From positions 62,001-126,000 of the forward strand of contig NZ_PVBQ01000011.1 of assembly GCF_002980525.1 (NCBI RefSeq): a stretch of 64,000 nucleotides of DNA, in the 5' to 3' direction. Positions 34,482 to 43,800 of the stretch are shown in pieces (positions within the stretch are counted from its first letter, which is position 1; each line of letters starts with the position of its first letter). A model generated the notes under the pieces. It was not told where the DNA came from, searched no databases, and saw only the letters and a program-made list of their open reading frames with translations. The position numbers were made by a program, and so were the translations under genes. The stretch comes from Sphingobacterium haloxyli. Lineage in GTDB: Bacteria; Bacteroidota; Bacteroidia; Sphingobacteriales; Sphingobacteriaceae.

Positions 34482-35830
34482 AATATTATATTTTTTTAAT
34501 TGTATTGCTTCAATCCTGTTTTGGGTATGGTCAAAAATTTGCGGGAACTTGGCAAGGAGAGTTAAAAGTACAGGGGGCTGTCCTTCCGCTGGTTTTCCGT
34601 TTGGAGCACACCTCGTCATGGAAAGGAACGATGGAGAGCCCGGCGCAGGGAAACGCCAAACTCCCTGTTAGTGCAATCCACATCGAGCAGGACTCCATAA
34701 CGATAGCGGTTGCCTCCATTGGCTTAACCTACAAAGGCAAGATACTAACAAATGAGCTTATTGAAGGCATTGTGTCCCAAAATGGTATGACATTTCCTAT
34801 GCACTTATCAAAAGCTGATCGGACGCTAGCAAAGCGGCGAAGACCACAACTGCCCGAGCCACCGTATAGTTATGATACATTAGATGTGACGTTTTCGAGT
34901 GAATACGACAGTGTTAGGTTGGCGGGAACCATAACAATTCCCCGAAAAGGTGAGCAGCTACCTGCTGTGGTACTAGTAACAGGAAGCGGCCCGCAGGATC
35001 GAGACGAGACAATCATGGGGCATAAGCCGTTTAAAGTAATAGCCGATTATCTGACAAGGCACGGTATTATTGTATTACGATATGACGAACGGGGAGTAGG
35101 TGCGTCGACTGGAAGTTATCCGAAAAGTACCATCGGTGATTTTAGCCGTGATGTCATTGTTGCGATAGGCTTTTTGCAAAAGCAGGAGAGCGTAGACCCC
35201 AAACGAGTGGGGATTATTGGACATAGTGAAGGGGCGCTTATTGCAGAACTGATTGCCGGAGAATCCTCCGCCGATGTCGGTTTTATAGGGCTTTTGGGGG
35301 CACCCGCGATCCCTATTGATTCATTGATGCTGTTGCAGGCCTATGAGATCGGTAAAGTTATGGGAATGTCTGCTGAAGAACTTCGGGAAGCGAAAGAAGT
35401 GAACCGTCGAAATTTCGCAGCGGTAAAAAGTGATTTGGGTGATGAGCATGCGTACCGCCAGATTTTGGAAAATATAGCATCGCCGTTACCTAATCTTTCA
35501 GAGAATCAAAAGAACGAAATAAAAATGATGGTACTACCGGCCTATCGTTATTTTATGCGCATAGATCCCGTTCCGTTCATTAAAAGAATTGATGTTCCGG
35601 TATTTGCCGCTTTTGGAACAAAAGACGTGCAGGTACCTTTTGCACCTAATTTAGAAAGCTTGACTGATCACTTGCCGAATAAAGAAAAGAATTTTCTAAA
35701 AGCCTATGACGGATTGAATCATCTCTTTCAAAAAGCTGAAACAGGTGCCGTTTCGGAATATATTGATATTGAAGAAACTTTTAATGAACAGGTGCTATCG
35801 GATTTGGCACAATGGATAAGAGAGATTTAA
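34478..35830 (+). CDS. Secreted alpha/beta hydrolase
   Basis: The 450-residue protein has a signal peptide (about 1-18, possibly a lipoprotein with LQSC at 11-14) and an N-terminal beta domain of about 110 residues. The alpha/beta hydrolase domain has the nucleophile Ser250 in GHSEG, an acid in FGTKDVQVPF and His in YDGLNHLF. Oxyanion-side motif TGSGPQDRD and LRYDERGVGAS are typical of this peptidase/esterase group. Last gene of the DUF2089 operon. Substrate unknown. Confidence 0.82.
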   Translation: MKYYIFLIVLLQSCFGYGQKFAGTWQGELKVQGAVLPLVFRLEHTSSWKGTMESPAQGNAKLPVSAIHIEQDSITIAVASIGLTYKGKILTNELIEGIVSQNGMTFPMHLSKADRTLAKRRRPQLPEPPYSYDTLDVTFSSEYDSVRLAGTITIPRKGEQLPAVVLVTGSGPQDRDETIMGHKPFKVIADYLTRHGIIVLRYDERGVGASTGSYPKSTIGDFSRDVIVAIGFLQKQESVDPKRVGIIGHSEGALIAELIAGESSADVGFIGLLGAPAIPIDSLMLLQAYEIGKVMGMSAEELREAKEVNRRNFAAVKSDLGDEHAYRQILENIASPLPNLSENQKNEIKMMVLPAYRYFMRIDPVPFIKRIDVPVFAAFGTKDVQVPFAPNLESLTDHLPNKEKNFLKAYDGLNHLFQKAETGAVSEYIDIEETFNEQVLSDLAQWIREI

Positions 35831-36541
35831 CTACGGTGTTGTATTAGCAACCGGTAATATTTTTCCGTTATAGTACTTATGGCCGTTTTGTGCAAAATCG
35901 GCTATATAACGTCCCATTTCAAAAGCGAGCGTGCCCGCCTCAATACCGGGAAAAGCTTCTTCAAACATCTCGGTCTGTGAAGAACCTAATGCCAAACAAT
36001 TCACTTTGATGTTCCGCTCTTTGAATTCCTCTGCCAGGCATTCTGTCAATGTGGCCAATGCTCCTTTGCTCGTGGAGTAAGCAGAAAGGCCGGTAAATTT
36101 CGCTGAACCTTGGAAGCCGCCCATACTTCCTATATTGACAATATGGCCTCCGTTTTTCATGAGTGGCGCTATATGCCTGATCATGTTGATATGTCCCAGC
36201 AAATTGGTTTGTAGTACTTGCGCAAACTCCTCCAAAGAGGTGTCGAGAAAAGATTTGTTGATTAATACTCCCGCATTATTGACTAAAATATCTACTGTTT
36301 CGAACTTCGATTGGATAAAGGGGATCAAAGAGTCTGGGTAATTATCGTACACAATGTCGAATTGGGCCGGATAAAGCTTTCCCCCCTCCGGATTGAGTGA
36401 GGTAGAAATTTCATGGAGTTTACGTAGCTTATCCGCAGACCGAGCCAATGCAACGACATTGTTTTCCTTGCTTGCGGTCAAGTCCAAAACTGCCTCAAAG
36501 CCGATTCCACTACTTGCTCCTGTAATAATAATATTTGCCAT
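35831..36541 (-). CDS. Short-chain dehydrogenase/reductase
   Basis: The 236-residue protein has the classical SDR cofactor motif TGASSGIG, LVNNAGVL, a catalytic Ser in NIGSMGG and YSTSK. It is an NAD(P)-dependent oxidoreductase of unknown substrate. Its stop codon abuts the stop of the convergent hydrolase gene with no base between. It follows the second UPF0104 gene by 2 bases, so the two are in one operon. Confidence 0.85.
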   Translation of the reverse strand: MANIIITGASSGIGFEAVLDLTASKENNVVALARSADKLRKLHEISTSLNPEGGKLYPAQFDIVYDNYPDSLIPFIQSKFETVDILVNNAGVLINKSFLDTSLEEFAQVLQTNLLGHINMIRHIAPLMKNGGHIVNIGSMGGFQGSAKFTGLSAYSTSKGALATLTECLAEEFKERNIKVNCLALGSSQTEMFEEAFPGIEAGTLAFEMGRYIADFAQNGHKYYNGKILPVANTTP

Positions 36542-36543
36542 AA

Positions 36544-37458
36544 TTATTCTTCGTTTTCTAATTCTTCTTCCACTTCTTCAGCAGAAGGTAATTTATTGAT
36601 GCCGAGACGTTGCGGTCTCAGGATATAATAAAGACCTGAAGATGCCACGAGCAGTGAAATAATATAAAAAAGTAAACTCACTAAAACTGCTAGGTGAGGG
36701 TCAAGCTGAAAATATTCTGCTCCAAATGCCATGAGTGATTCGCGTAGGCCAGCCCCCCCGAGTAAAGAAGGTACAATAGCGACTAATGAGGATATCAAAA
36801 AAATTAGTAAATAAGGAGAGAACTTACCATCAAAGCCCAGTGCATATAGTATAGCAATCGCGCTTAAAGTCTGAAAACTTTGTACGGCAAGTGCTTTAAG
36901 ATGGGTAATGATAAACTTAGATAGGAATTCTTTGAAAAACAGCTGTAAAAGATAAAGGTAAGTCGCCGTTCCTATTATAAGCACGCTAACCGTAACTATA
37001 TTCGGTATAGAAAGCCGAGGCATAAATATGATAAGGCATCCAGTAATAATCGATAAAGCCCACAGGCCGCTTAGCCGATCAAAAAATACAGCGGTCAATA
37101 CTCTTCTTCCCCGGACTGCGTAATGCTTTTTCAAAAAATATATCTTGTAACCATCTCCTCCAATCCCGCCCGGTAAGAAGAAATTGTAGAGCAGGCCGAC
37201 TTGATAGAGCCTTAAATTATATCGTTCACTGATATCCAATCCTATTACTTTCAAAAAGCTATTTAATCGGGACGATGCAACCAACTGGGACATAGCATAA
37301 GATAATAAAGCAAAGAATAGGTATAGCGGATTGCATTCTTCCAGCGCACCCTTGAGTTCGATGAGCGATATCTTTTGAGAAACCCAATAGACAGCCGCTA
37401 CTGTGATGAGTATCTTAAAGATGTTTTTAACGTATGTCCAGAATTTATTTTTCTTCAT
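36544..37458 (-). CDS. UPF0104 membrane protein (second copy)
   Basis: The ATG at 37458 gives 304 residues (MKKNKFWTYVKNIFKILI); a GTG six codons upstream is less likely. About seven or eight helices and the motif FLPGGIGGDGYKIYFLKKHY mark it as UPF0104/AglD-like. It is a paralogue of the 30108 gene with little obvious identity. The tail is very acidic (EEVEEELENEE). It is flanked by an SDR gene and a small membrane protein gene. Substrate unknown. Confidence 0.8.
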   Translation of the reverse strand: MKKNKFWTYVKNIFKILITVAAVYWVSQKISLIELKGALEECNPLYLFFALLSYAMSQLVASSRLNSFLKVIGLDISERYNLRLYQVGLLYNFFLPGGIGGDGYKIYFLKKHYAVRGRRVLTAVFFDRLSGLWALSIITGCLIIFMPRLSIPNIVTVSVLIIGTATYLYLLQLFFKEFLSKFIITHLKALAVQSFQTLSAIAILYALGFDGKFSPYLLIFLISSLVAIVPSLLGGAGLRESLMAFGAEYFQLDPHLAVLVSLLFYIISLLVASSGLYYILRPQRLGINKLPSAEEVEEELENEE

Positions 37459-37500
37459 GTTATAAGCTATGGTCACGGATAATGAACATTGCCGTCATCA

Positions 37501-37815
37501 TTACAAAATGGATAAAATGCGTGTGTAGAATAAAACAAGATATAAACATACAAAGATGCCGGTCAATGAAAACAGCCAGTTGTATTCTATTTTTGTGTAT
37601 CGATCCTTTAAAACTGGTATCAAAAGTGCTATAAATACCAAAACCAATAATATGGGAAATAGGACCGCCCAACGGTGGGGAAAGAAAATCTGTTGCGACA
37701 TTATCTCAGGGTTCGTGAAATAAACGATTATAGGGAATGCGATTAGAATAACGGTAATACGCAAGATGGCTTTCGCGATAATTTTGCTTATGGTATGATT
37801 TTTGGATGAATTCAT
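37501..37815 (-). CDS. Small predicted membrane protein
   Basis: The 104-residue protein (MNSSKNHTISKI from the ATG at 37815) has three hydrophobic segments around residues 17-37, 47-67 and 80-100. No family was recognised. A -7 box TAACTTTG on the minus strand (37829-37822) lies only 6 bases before the ATG, so the transcript may be nearly leaderless. It probably heads the operon with UPF0104 and SDR genes. Confidence 0.6.
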   Translation of the reverse strand: MNSSKNHTISKIIAKAILRITVILIAFPIIVYFTNPEIMSQQIFFPHRWAVLFPILLVLVFIALLIPVLKDRYTKIEYNWLFSLTGIFVCLYLVLFYTRILSIL

Positions 37816-38012
37816 TCCATGCAAAGTTATTATATTTCCGCTAAAAAAAGACCTTGATGGCCGTGGAGATTTGGATCAAATGCATTTAATATGCGCACGC
37901 AATATATGAAAATGAATTACTCATAGTATTTTTTTATTTGGCATTCGTGAATGCTAAGCATTTTATCTAAGTTTGCGAATAAACTCCAGTAAGAAAACTA
38001 ATTTTATACGTT

Positions 38013-38570
38013 ATGCAAAAACATATCTTATCCGTTTGTACAATCTTTACCCTTGTGATGCTCTTGGCGTCATGTGGGGCTCAGCGAAAATCTTCTGTCG
38101 GAAGTACCGGTTCATCTTTCGGTAATGACGGTCCATCTGCTCGTGAGTGGCGAAATGGATTAAAAGGGAAATGGGTTTTAAATTCGGTAGACCGGGAAGA
38201 TATTCCCGCTGCTTACACGATTAAAAACATTTTTGATGAAGCACCCGTTGATTGTTTTATCGGTAGCGTATGGACTCTTCCGGGCGGTAACTACCAGGGA
38301 AGTATTGCTTTCAACGCTTCCGGAACACTATGCGCCGATGGTGCCGTACGTAACATGGTATGGTCCGTATATGATATACCGAACGATAACTTACATCCCC
38401 AATTCCAGTTTAAAAAAATATATTCGGGAGAGAAAGCCAGAAATGTAACAACCGGTTATCGCTTAGATCTTTCTTATTCGGATGGGCAATCACTAGTGAT
38501 GCGTATGCCTATACCATTGGATAATGGAACAGGTAACCTCGTGTTTAATTTCTCGCGCGTACAAGACTAA
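38013..38570 (+). CDS. Lipocalin-like lipoprotein
   Basis: The 185-residue protein has lipobox LLASC near residue 21. After a Ser/Gly linker it contains LKGKWVLNSVDREDIPA and a regular run of short beta segments ending in VFNFSRV, which suggests a small beta-barrel of lipocalin type. A -7 box TAAGTTTG (37968-37975) precedes it. It is a single-gene unit, ended by an 18-pair terminator. Ligand unknown. Confidence 0.65.
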   Translation: MQKHILSVCTIFTLVMLLASCGAQRKSSVGSTGSSFGNDGPSAREWRNGLKGKWVLNSVDREDIPAAYTIKNIFDEAPVDCFIGSVWTLPGGNYQGSIAFNASGTLCADGAVRNMVWSVYDIPNDNLHPQFQFKKIYSGEKARNVTTGYRLDLSYSDGQSLVMRMPIPLDNGTGNLVFNFSRVQD

Positions 38571-38579
38571 GAGGTGATT

Positions 38580-38638
38580 AGTAATGGGTAACAAACAGCT
38601 GGTGTCGATTGTTTGTTGCTCATTACTGGGACTTTTTT
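38580..38638 (+). terminator. Terminator between the lipoprotein gene and gmd
   Basis: Eighteen uninterrupted pairs (two G-T) join 38580-38597 to 38610-38627 around a 12-base loop. Six T follow at 38633-38638. It starts 9 bases after the lipoprotein stop and ends 8 bases before gmd. Confidence 0.88.
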
Positions 38639-38646
38639 ACTAAAAT

Positions 38647-39798
38647 ATGGATACAAATAAAACCAAAATAGCTTTAATTACCGGAATCACAGGCCAAGAC
38701 GGAGCTTATTTAGCTGAATTTCTATTAAAAAAAGGCTATATTGTTCATGGTTTGAAGAGGCGGTCTTCTCTATTCAATACGGACCGTATCGATCATCTTT
38801 ATCAAGATCCTCATGCAAGCCAGCGTAATTTTATTTTGCATCATGGAGATTTAACAGATTCGAGTAATTTGATTCGGATTATTCAAGAAATTCAGCCGGA
38901 TGAAATATATAATTTAGCTGCCCAGTCACATGTTAAGGTAAGTTTCGATACGCCGGAATATACAGCAAATGCAGACGGAGTCGGAGCCCTTCGGATTCTG
39001 GATGCTGTTCGTTTACTAGGGCTGACTAAGAAAACGAAAGTATACCAGGCATCTACATCGGAGCTGTATGGCTTGGTACAAGAAGTTCCGCAGAGTGAAA
39101 GGACGCCTTTTTACCCCCGAAGCCCTTATGCAGTTGCAAAGCTATACGGTTATTGGATTACCGTAAACTACCGCGAAGCATACAACATGTTTGCGTGTAA
39201 CGGGATCCTATTTAACCACGAAAGCCCAGTGCGTGGAGAAACGTTCGTTACGCGTAAAATAACACGGGCAGTGGCTAAAATAGCGTTAGGGTTACAAGAT
39301 AAATTATTTTTGGGAAATCTGTCTGCGCAGCGGGATTGGGGGCACGCTAAGGACTACGTGGAAGCGATGTGGTTGATTCTGCAACAGGAGCAGCCGGAAG
39401 ACTATGTTATAGCAACGGGTATATCCACTACGGTTAGAGATTTTGTACGCATGGCTTTTGCAGAAGTAGGAATAGAGATCGAGTTTAGCGGTAAAGATGC
39501 AATGGAAAAAGGTGTAATTATCGATCGTGACGAAGAAATATTGAACCGGTTGCAGATTCCAGTCGAACACGTAAAGTTAGGGCAAACTGTTGTCAAAGTC
39601 GATCCACAATATTTTCGCCCTACAGAGGTAGATTTATTAGTTGGTGACCCCGCTAAAGCAAAAAACAGACTGGGCTGGACCCCAAAATATACCTTGCCTA
39701 TGTTAGTTAAGGAGATGGTTGATAGTGATTTACAATTGATGCGTAAAGAAGAGTATTTAAAAAAGGGAGGATTTACCATTCTGAACTATTTTGAGTAA
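38647..39798 (+). CDS. gmd: GDP-mannose 4,6-dehydratase
   Basis: The 383-residue SDR enzyme has [17 protein letters not shown] at the cofactor site, [19 protein letters not shown], and the catalytic set Thr137 in STSELYG, Tyr161 and Lys165 in [12 protein letters not shown]. It makes GDP-4-keto-6-deoxymannose, the precursor of GDP-fucose and GDP-rhamnose. The usual partner (fcl or rmd) is not adjacent, so the end product cannot be inferred here. Confidence 0.95.
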   Translation: MDTNKTKIALITGITGQDGAYLAEFLLKKGYIVHGLKRRSSLFNTDRIDHLYQDPHASQRNFILHHGDLTDSSNLIRIIQEIQPDEIYNLAAQSHVKVSFDTPEYTANADGVGALRILDAVRLLGLTKKTKVYQASTSELYGLVQEVPQSERTPFYPRSPYAVAKLYGYWITVNYREAYNMFACNGILFNHESPVRGETFVTRKITRAVAKIALGLQDKLFLGNLSAQRDWGHAKDYVEAMWLILQQEQPEDYVIATGISTTVRDFVRMAFAEVGIEIEFSGKDAMEKGVIIDRDEEILNRLQIPVEHVKLGQTVVKVDPQYFRPTEVDLLVGDPAKAKNRLGWTPKYTLPMLVKEMVDSDLQLMRKEEYLKKGGFTILNYFE

Positions 39799-39889
39799 AT
39801 GCATAACTACGGCGAAACGTTAATTGGAATAGTTTTTGTTACATTAGTGAAAATAACAATGATTTCCGGCATTTTATGTGAAAAAGAGG

Positions 39890-40846
39890 ATGTACAAACA
39901 ACAAGATATGGATAAAATGCGCGTGACGCTTGACGCAACCAGCAAATATCCGGAAGAGCCGTCTAAAAGAAGTAACCCGAAGATTTATTTTTTCATTATA
40001 GCGATTGCAGCATTGCTTGCAACCAATGTTTATTTTTACGTAAAGTTTAAGTCGTCTGGAGAGAAACTCTACACGATGGCGATCCAGAAACAAGACTTAC
40101 AGATCGAGATTGACCGTATTGAGGCGGAATTGGATAATCTTGTTTCGGCGAAGATAGTTGGAGTAGATTCGGCAATGCAAGCTTCTGAGGCACGAGCTAG
40201 AGGGGCCATCAGTGAGTTACGGGCCAAGCTTGAAAATCAAACTATTTCGGAGGAAGATATGTTACTGGCAACAAGGGAGGTCGCACGGTTAAAGGGGGAT
40301 GTGTCAGGATTACGCCTTGCGCTTAACGAGCTAGAAGTAAGAAATGAGATTCTCCAAAAAGAGAACCAAACACTCTCCAAGCAGGTTTCTACTACTGACA
40401 AAAAGGTAACAGCACTATCTCAAGAGAATACGGAGTTAAAGGACCAAGTGCATATTGCGTCGGCTTTAAAAGTTTCCAATATTCAGGTGAACGGAATTTC
40501 CGTGTCGAAAAAGGAGAAGATCGAGACTGAATCCCGAGCCCGCCGAGTAGATAGACTACAAGTTCTGTTCTCTATTGCGGAAAACACATTGACAAAAAAA
40601 GGAAATAAAGAAGTGTTCGTGCGTGTTATTGACCCATCAGGAAATTTGTTTGGTGATGCTAATAATATGTTTTATGTGCACGGCGAAAAACTACAGTATA
40701 CATTCAAAGAGACCATTGACTTTACTAATAACGGTGAAGAATATCAGTTCCTTTGGCCACAAGATAAATTTAAAAAAGGTGCGTATACTGTTTTACTATA
40801 TAACGATAATGCGGTCATGGGACGGGCTAGCGTTGTACTGAAATAA
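39890..40846 (+). CDS. Membrane-anchored coiled-coil protein
   Basis: From the ATG at 39890 the protein has 318 residues; a GTG at 39878 and an ATG at 39908 are alternatives. One membrane helix (about 35-53) is followed by a long coiled coil (about 65-190, many heptads with Glu, Lys and Leu). A C-terminal beta-rich domain contains VFVRVIDPSGNLF and ends GAYTVLLYNDNAVMGRASVV. The layout suggests a periplasmic or cell-division-related structural protein, but no family was recognised. Confidence 0.6.
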   Translation: MYKQQDMDKMRVTLDATSKYPEEPSKRSNPKIYFFIIAIAALLATNVYFYVKFKSSGEKLYTMAIQKQDLQIEIDRIEAELDNLVSAKIVGVDSAMQASEARARGAISELRAKLENQTISEEDMLLATREVARLKGDVSGLRLALNELEVRNEILQKENQTLSKQVSTTDKKVTALSQENTELKDQVHIASALKVSNIQVNGISVSKKEKIETESRARRVDRLQVLFSIAENTLTKKGNKEVFVRVIDPSGNLFGDANNMFYVHGEKLQYTFKETIDFTNNGEEYQFLWPQDKFKKGAYTVLLYNDNAVMGRASVVLK

Positions 40847-40882
40847 AGCAGAAGAGCGAGTACTAAAAAATGTATAAAAACC

Positions 40883-43800
40883 CTAACCTTTATAAATAGG
40901 TAGTGTTATAATAAATGTTGTCCCTGTATTCGTTTGGGTCATAAATTCGATCTTTCCTCCAATCCCCGTTACGGTTTGCTTCACAAATGCTAATCCTAGT
41001 CCTGTTCCCGAGCTTTTCGTGGTAAAATTAGGTTTAAATATTTTAGGAATAACATCTTGAGGAATACCGAAACCGTTATCCTGAATCAGGATTTCCACCC
41101 AATTCGCTTCGGAATAACGTAAAATAACATTAATTTTTATCTTTTTTCTACCCATGCTTCCCTCTATAGCATTTTTAAATAGATTGTTGAACGATCGGAG
41201 GAATTGATCACGGTCGCCGAGTATAAGTACCGATTGGTCCGGTGTTTCGTTGATTAACGTAATTGTGGTATTTCCGGTGTTGCTGAAGAGATTGATCGAC
41301 TTTCTAATTTTTTCAATAAGATCGATCTTTTCAACATTTGTTTCTGGTAATTTAGCGAACGCAGAAAACTCTGTTGCAATTTTGGAAAGAATATCAATCT
41401 GTTCAATAATAGAAGTGGATATGCGTTGAAACCGCTCTTTAAAACGGGGGTCATTTTCTTGATAAGAGCGTGTCAGTTGTTGCATACCTAATTTCATTGG
41501 TGTGAGCGGATTTTTAATCTCATGTGCCACTTGTTTTGCCATTTCTCTCCATGCGGTTTCTCGCTCTACATCCCGTAACTGCTTGGCGCTCTCTTCCAGT
41601 TTGACTAGCATGAGATTATATTCCTTAATGAGCATCCCAATTTCGTCATTCTTATCCCAATATAGGGGCTCATTAATTTTGTTCGATAGCTGCGTTTCAG
41701 CTAATTTCATCCGTACAATATCTAGGGGTTTGGTTATTTTCCGAGAAAGCGTCACCGCGATAAATCCAAATAAAATAATAATAAAGGTATAGATATTTAA
41801 AATCGTGTTTAGTAATAGATTTTTATTGTTTGCGGCGTCTTTTTCGGTGGTATAGTATGGTATATTTAAATAAGCGGCTGTCGTGTAGTCTTCGTGTTTG
41901 ATCGCAGCATATACCGAAGAGAACCAGAAATTGGAGATGCGTTCGCGTTCATAGGCTTCGGATTTTCGCAATACTGCAAGTTTATTCAGCGCCACAGGAT
42001 TCATAAATTCTGATATAAGCTTGAGATCAAAAATACGTTGTTGTGAGGAGTAAAGTAACTTCCCAGATCGATTATATAAGTTGAAGTTAGTCATGGTGGA
42101 AGGGGCCATTTCTTTGAGCATATCCACGATTTTTTCATTGAAGCCCTCGCGGGTTTGGCTACTAGCCATATGATTTTCAATTTTTTTAGTGATTTCCGCA
42201 ATCTCCTTTAATCGGTTATTGGTTGTTGTTTCTTCCAACTGTCTGTTTAGGCTTATAAAAGCAACCGCTCCGGATATCAACGTACCTAGCAGAACGGATA
42301 TACTAACCAATGCCTGAATCCGAGTACTATACTGGATATTGTTAAGTAATATGCGAAAATGGTATTGAATTCTATTCCATCGAAATGATGTGGTGGAAAA
42401 GGTACTGATAAGGTAATTTGTGAGATTAAATAGACCGAAAAAGATCAGTAAAAGAATAAAAATAATGGACGCTAAAGCCAGGTACTCCCAAAAAGAGGCC
42501 TTTTGTGTACTTAGAATAATGGTGGTATATTGATCTGGTTTATAGGCGAGATGATAATACTTATCATTTTCCTCTAAACGCATATATTCCCTTAATTTAC
42601 TTGGAATGCTTAGATCATTCTCGGTATAGTTGTAGTTACCGTATTGCGTAACCAGATTATTTCCCTTATACAACGCATAGGAATTGTCTTCAAAGGAATC
42701 AAACTGCCATGCAGTGGCATTGTTATCAGTTAAGACTTCCGGATAAGGAAGTGATGTGCTGTAGGACAGATTTTTTAGATTGATATATATATGGTGAAAT
42801 TTGTCGGGGTTATCCTCATAAGGAATCGAAAGATGAGTAAAGTATTCGTGTGCCCCCAGTTCGCCACGTAAGCGGTAAAAGTTCGTTGTGAACGGAATTT
42901 TGATGGCGGTCTTGATTACATTTTCTCGGTATTCCGCGGGCTTGTCTACTGTGTAGGTCTCTAGCGGTACACCCTCGTTGTCATAATAGAATGCTTGAAA
43001 TTCGAATCTTGACAAATAGCCGCTCATATATCTCGTTTTGATATAGTCTGTTATGTAGGGAATGTCGGGGACGCTATCATGCAAACTAAAGAGCTTACTT
43101 AATCGATAGTCATTTATAATATTCTTCTCTAAATCAGTAAACAAAGAAACTGCATTTACATCATCTTCGGCCAAGAGATAAGAGATAGCCTGTTCCATTC
43201 TGTTTATTTTTTTTATCTCGTTGTAGTGGTTGTAGGAAATGACCGAGATGGTCGAAAATAACAGTATGGTTAAAATAAAAGTAGAGAGCTGGTAAGGTGA
43301 AGAAAAATGATAAGCTTTGTATGTCCGGAGAAAAACTAAGACGCCAAAGAGGATACCGAAAAGAATATTAAATCCGATAAGAGCTGTAGCAATAAGGGCA
43401 AAAACTAAGCAAATTAGCTCAATATTCAATATTGTAGTGATATTACTGAGCAGTTGACGTACCATTTGCACGATGCGATCGATATATAATACCAATGTGA
43501 GCACGTTTACACAGAATAACAAGATACATAGCCAGCCATAGAAGCCGAGGTTTAGAATTTTCGTAAAGTCATTTTCGTAGATTGGAGAGTGTGTGAGCAG
43601 CGTGCCTAGAAAATAATAGATTACCTGACCGAAGAAGTAAATAGAAAAAATACCGATGATGGAAATTCCTATCGCATAATTTTTTTTTGACAAGAAAATA
43701 GGAACCTGCAGGTACTTTTGAATGGACATAATAAAACACATGAACCAAAACATAGCACATGTGGTTATAAAAAAAGACCAGATGTTTGGCAGGAATTGGC

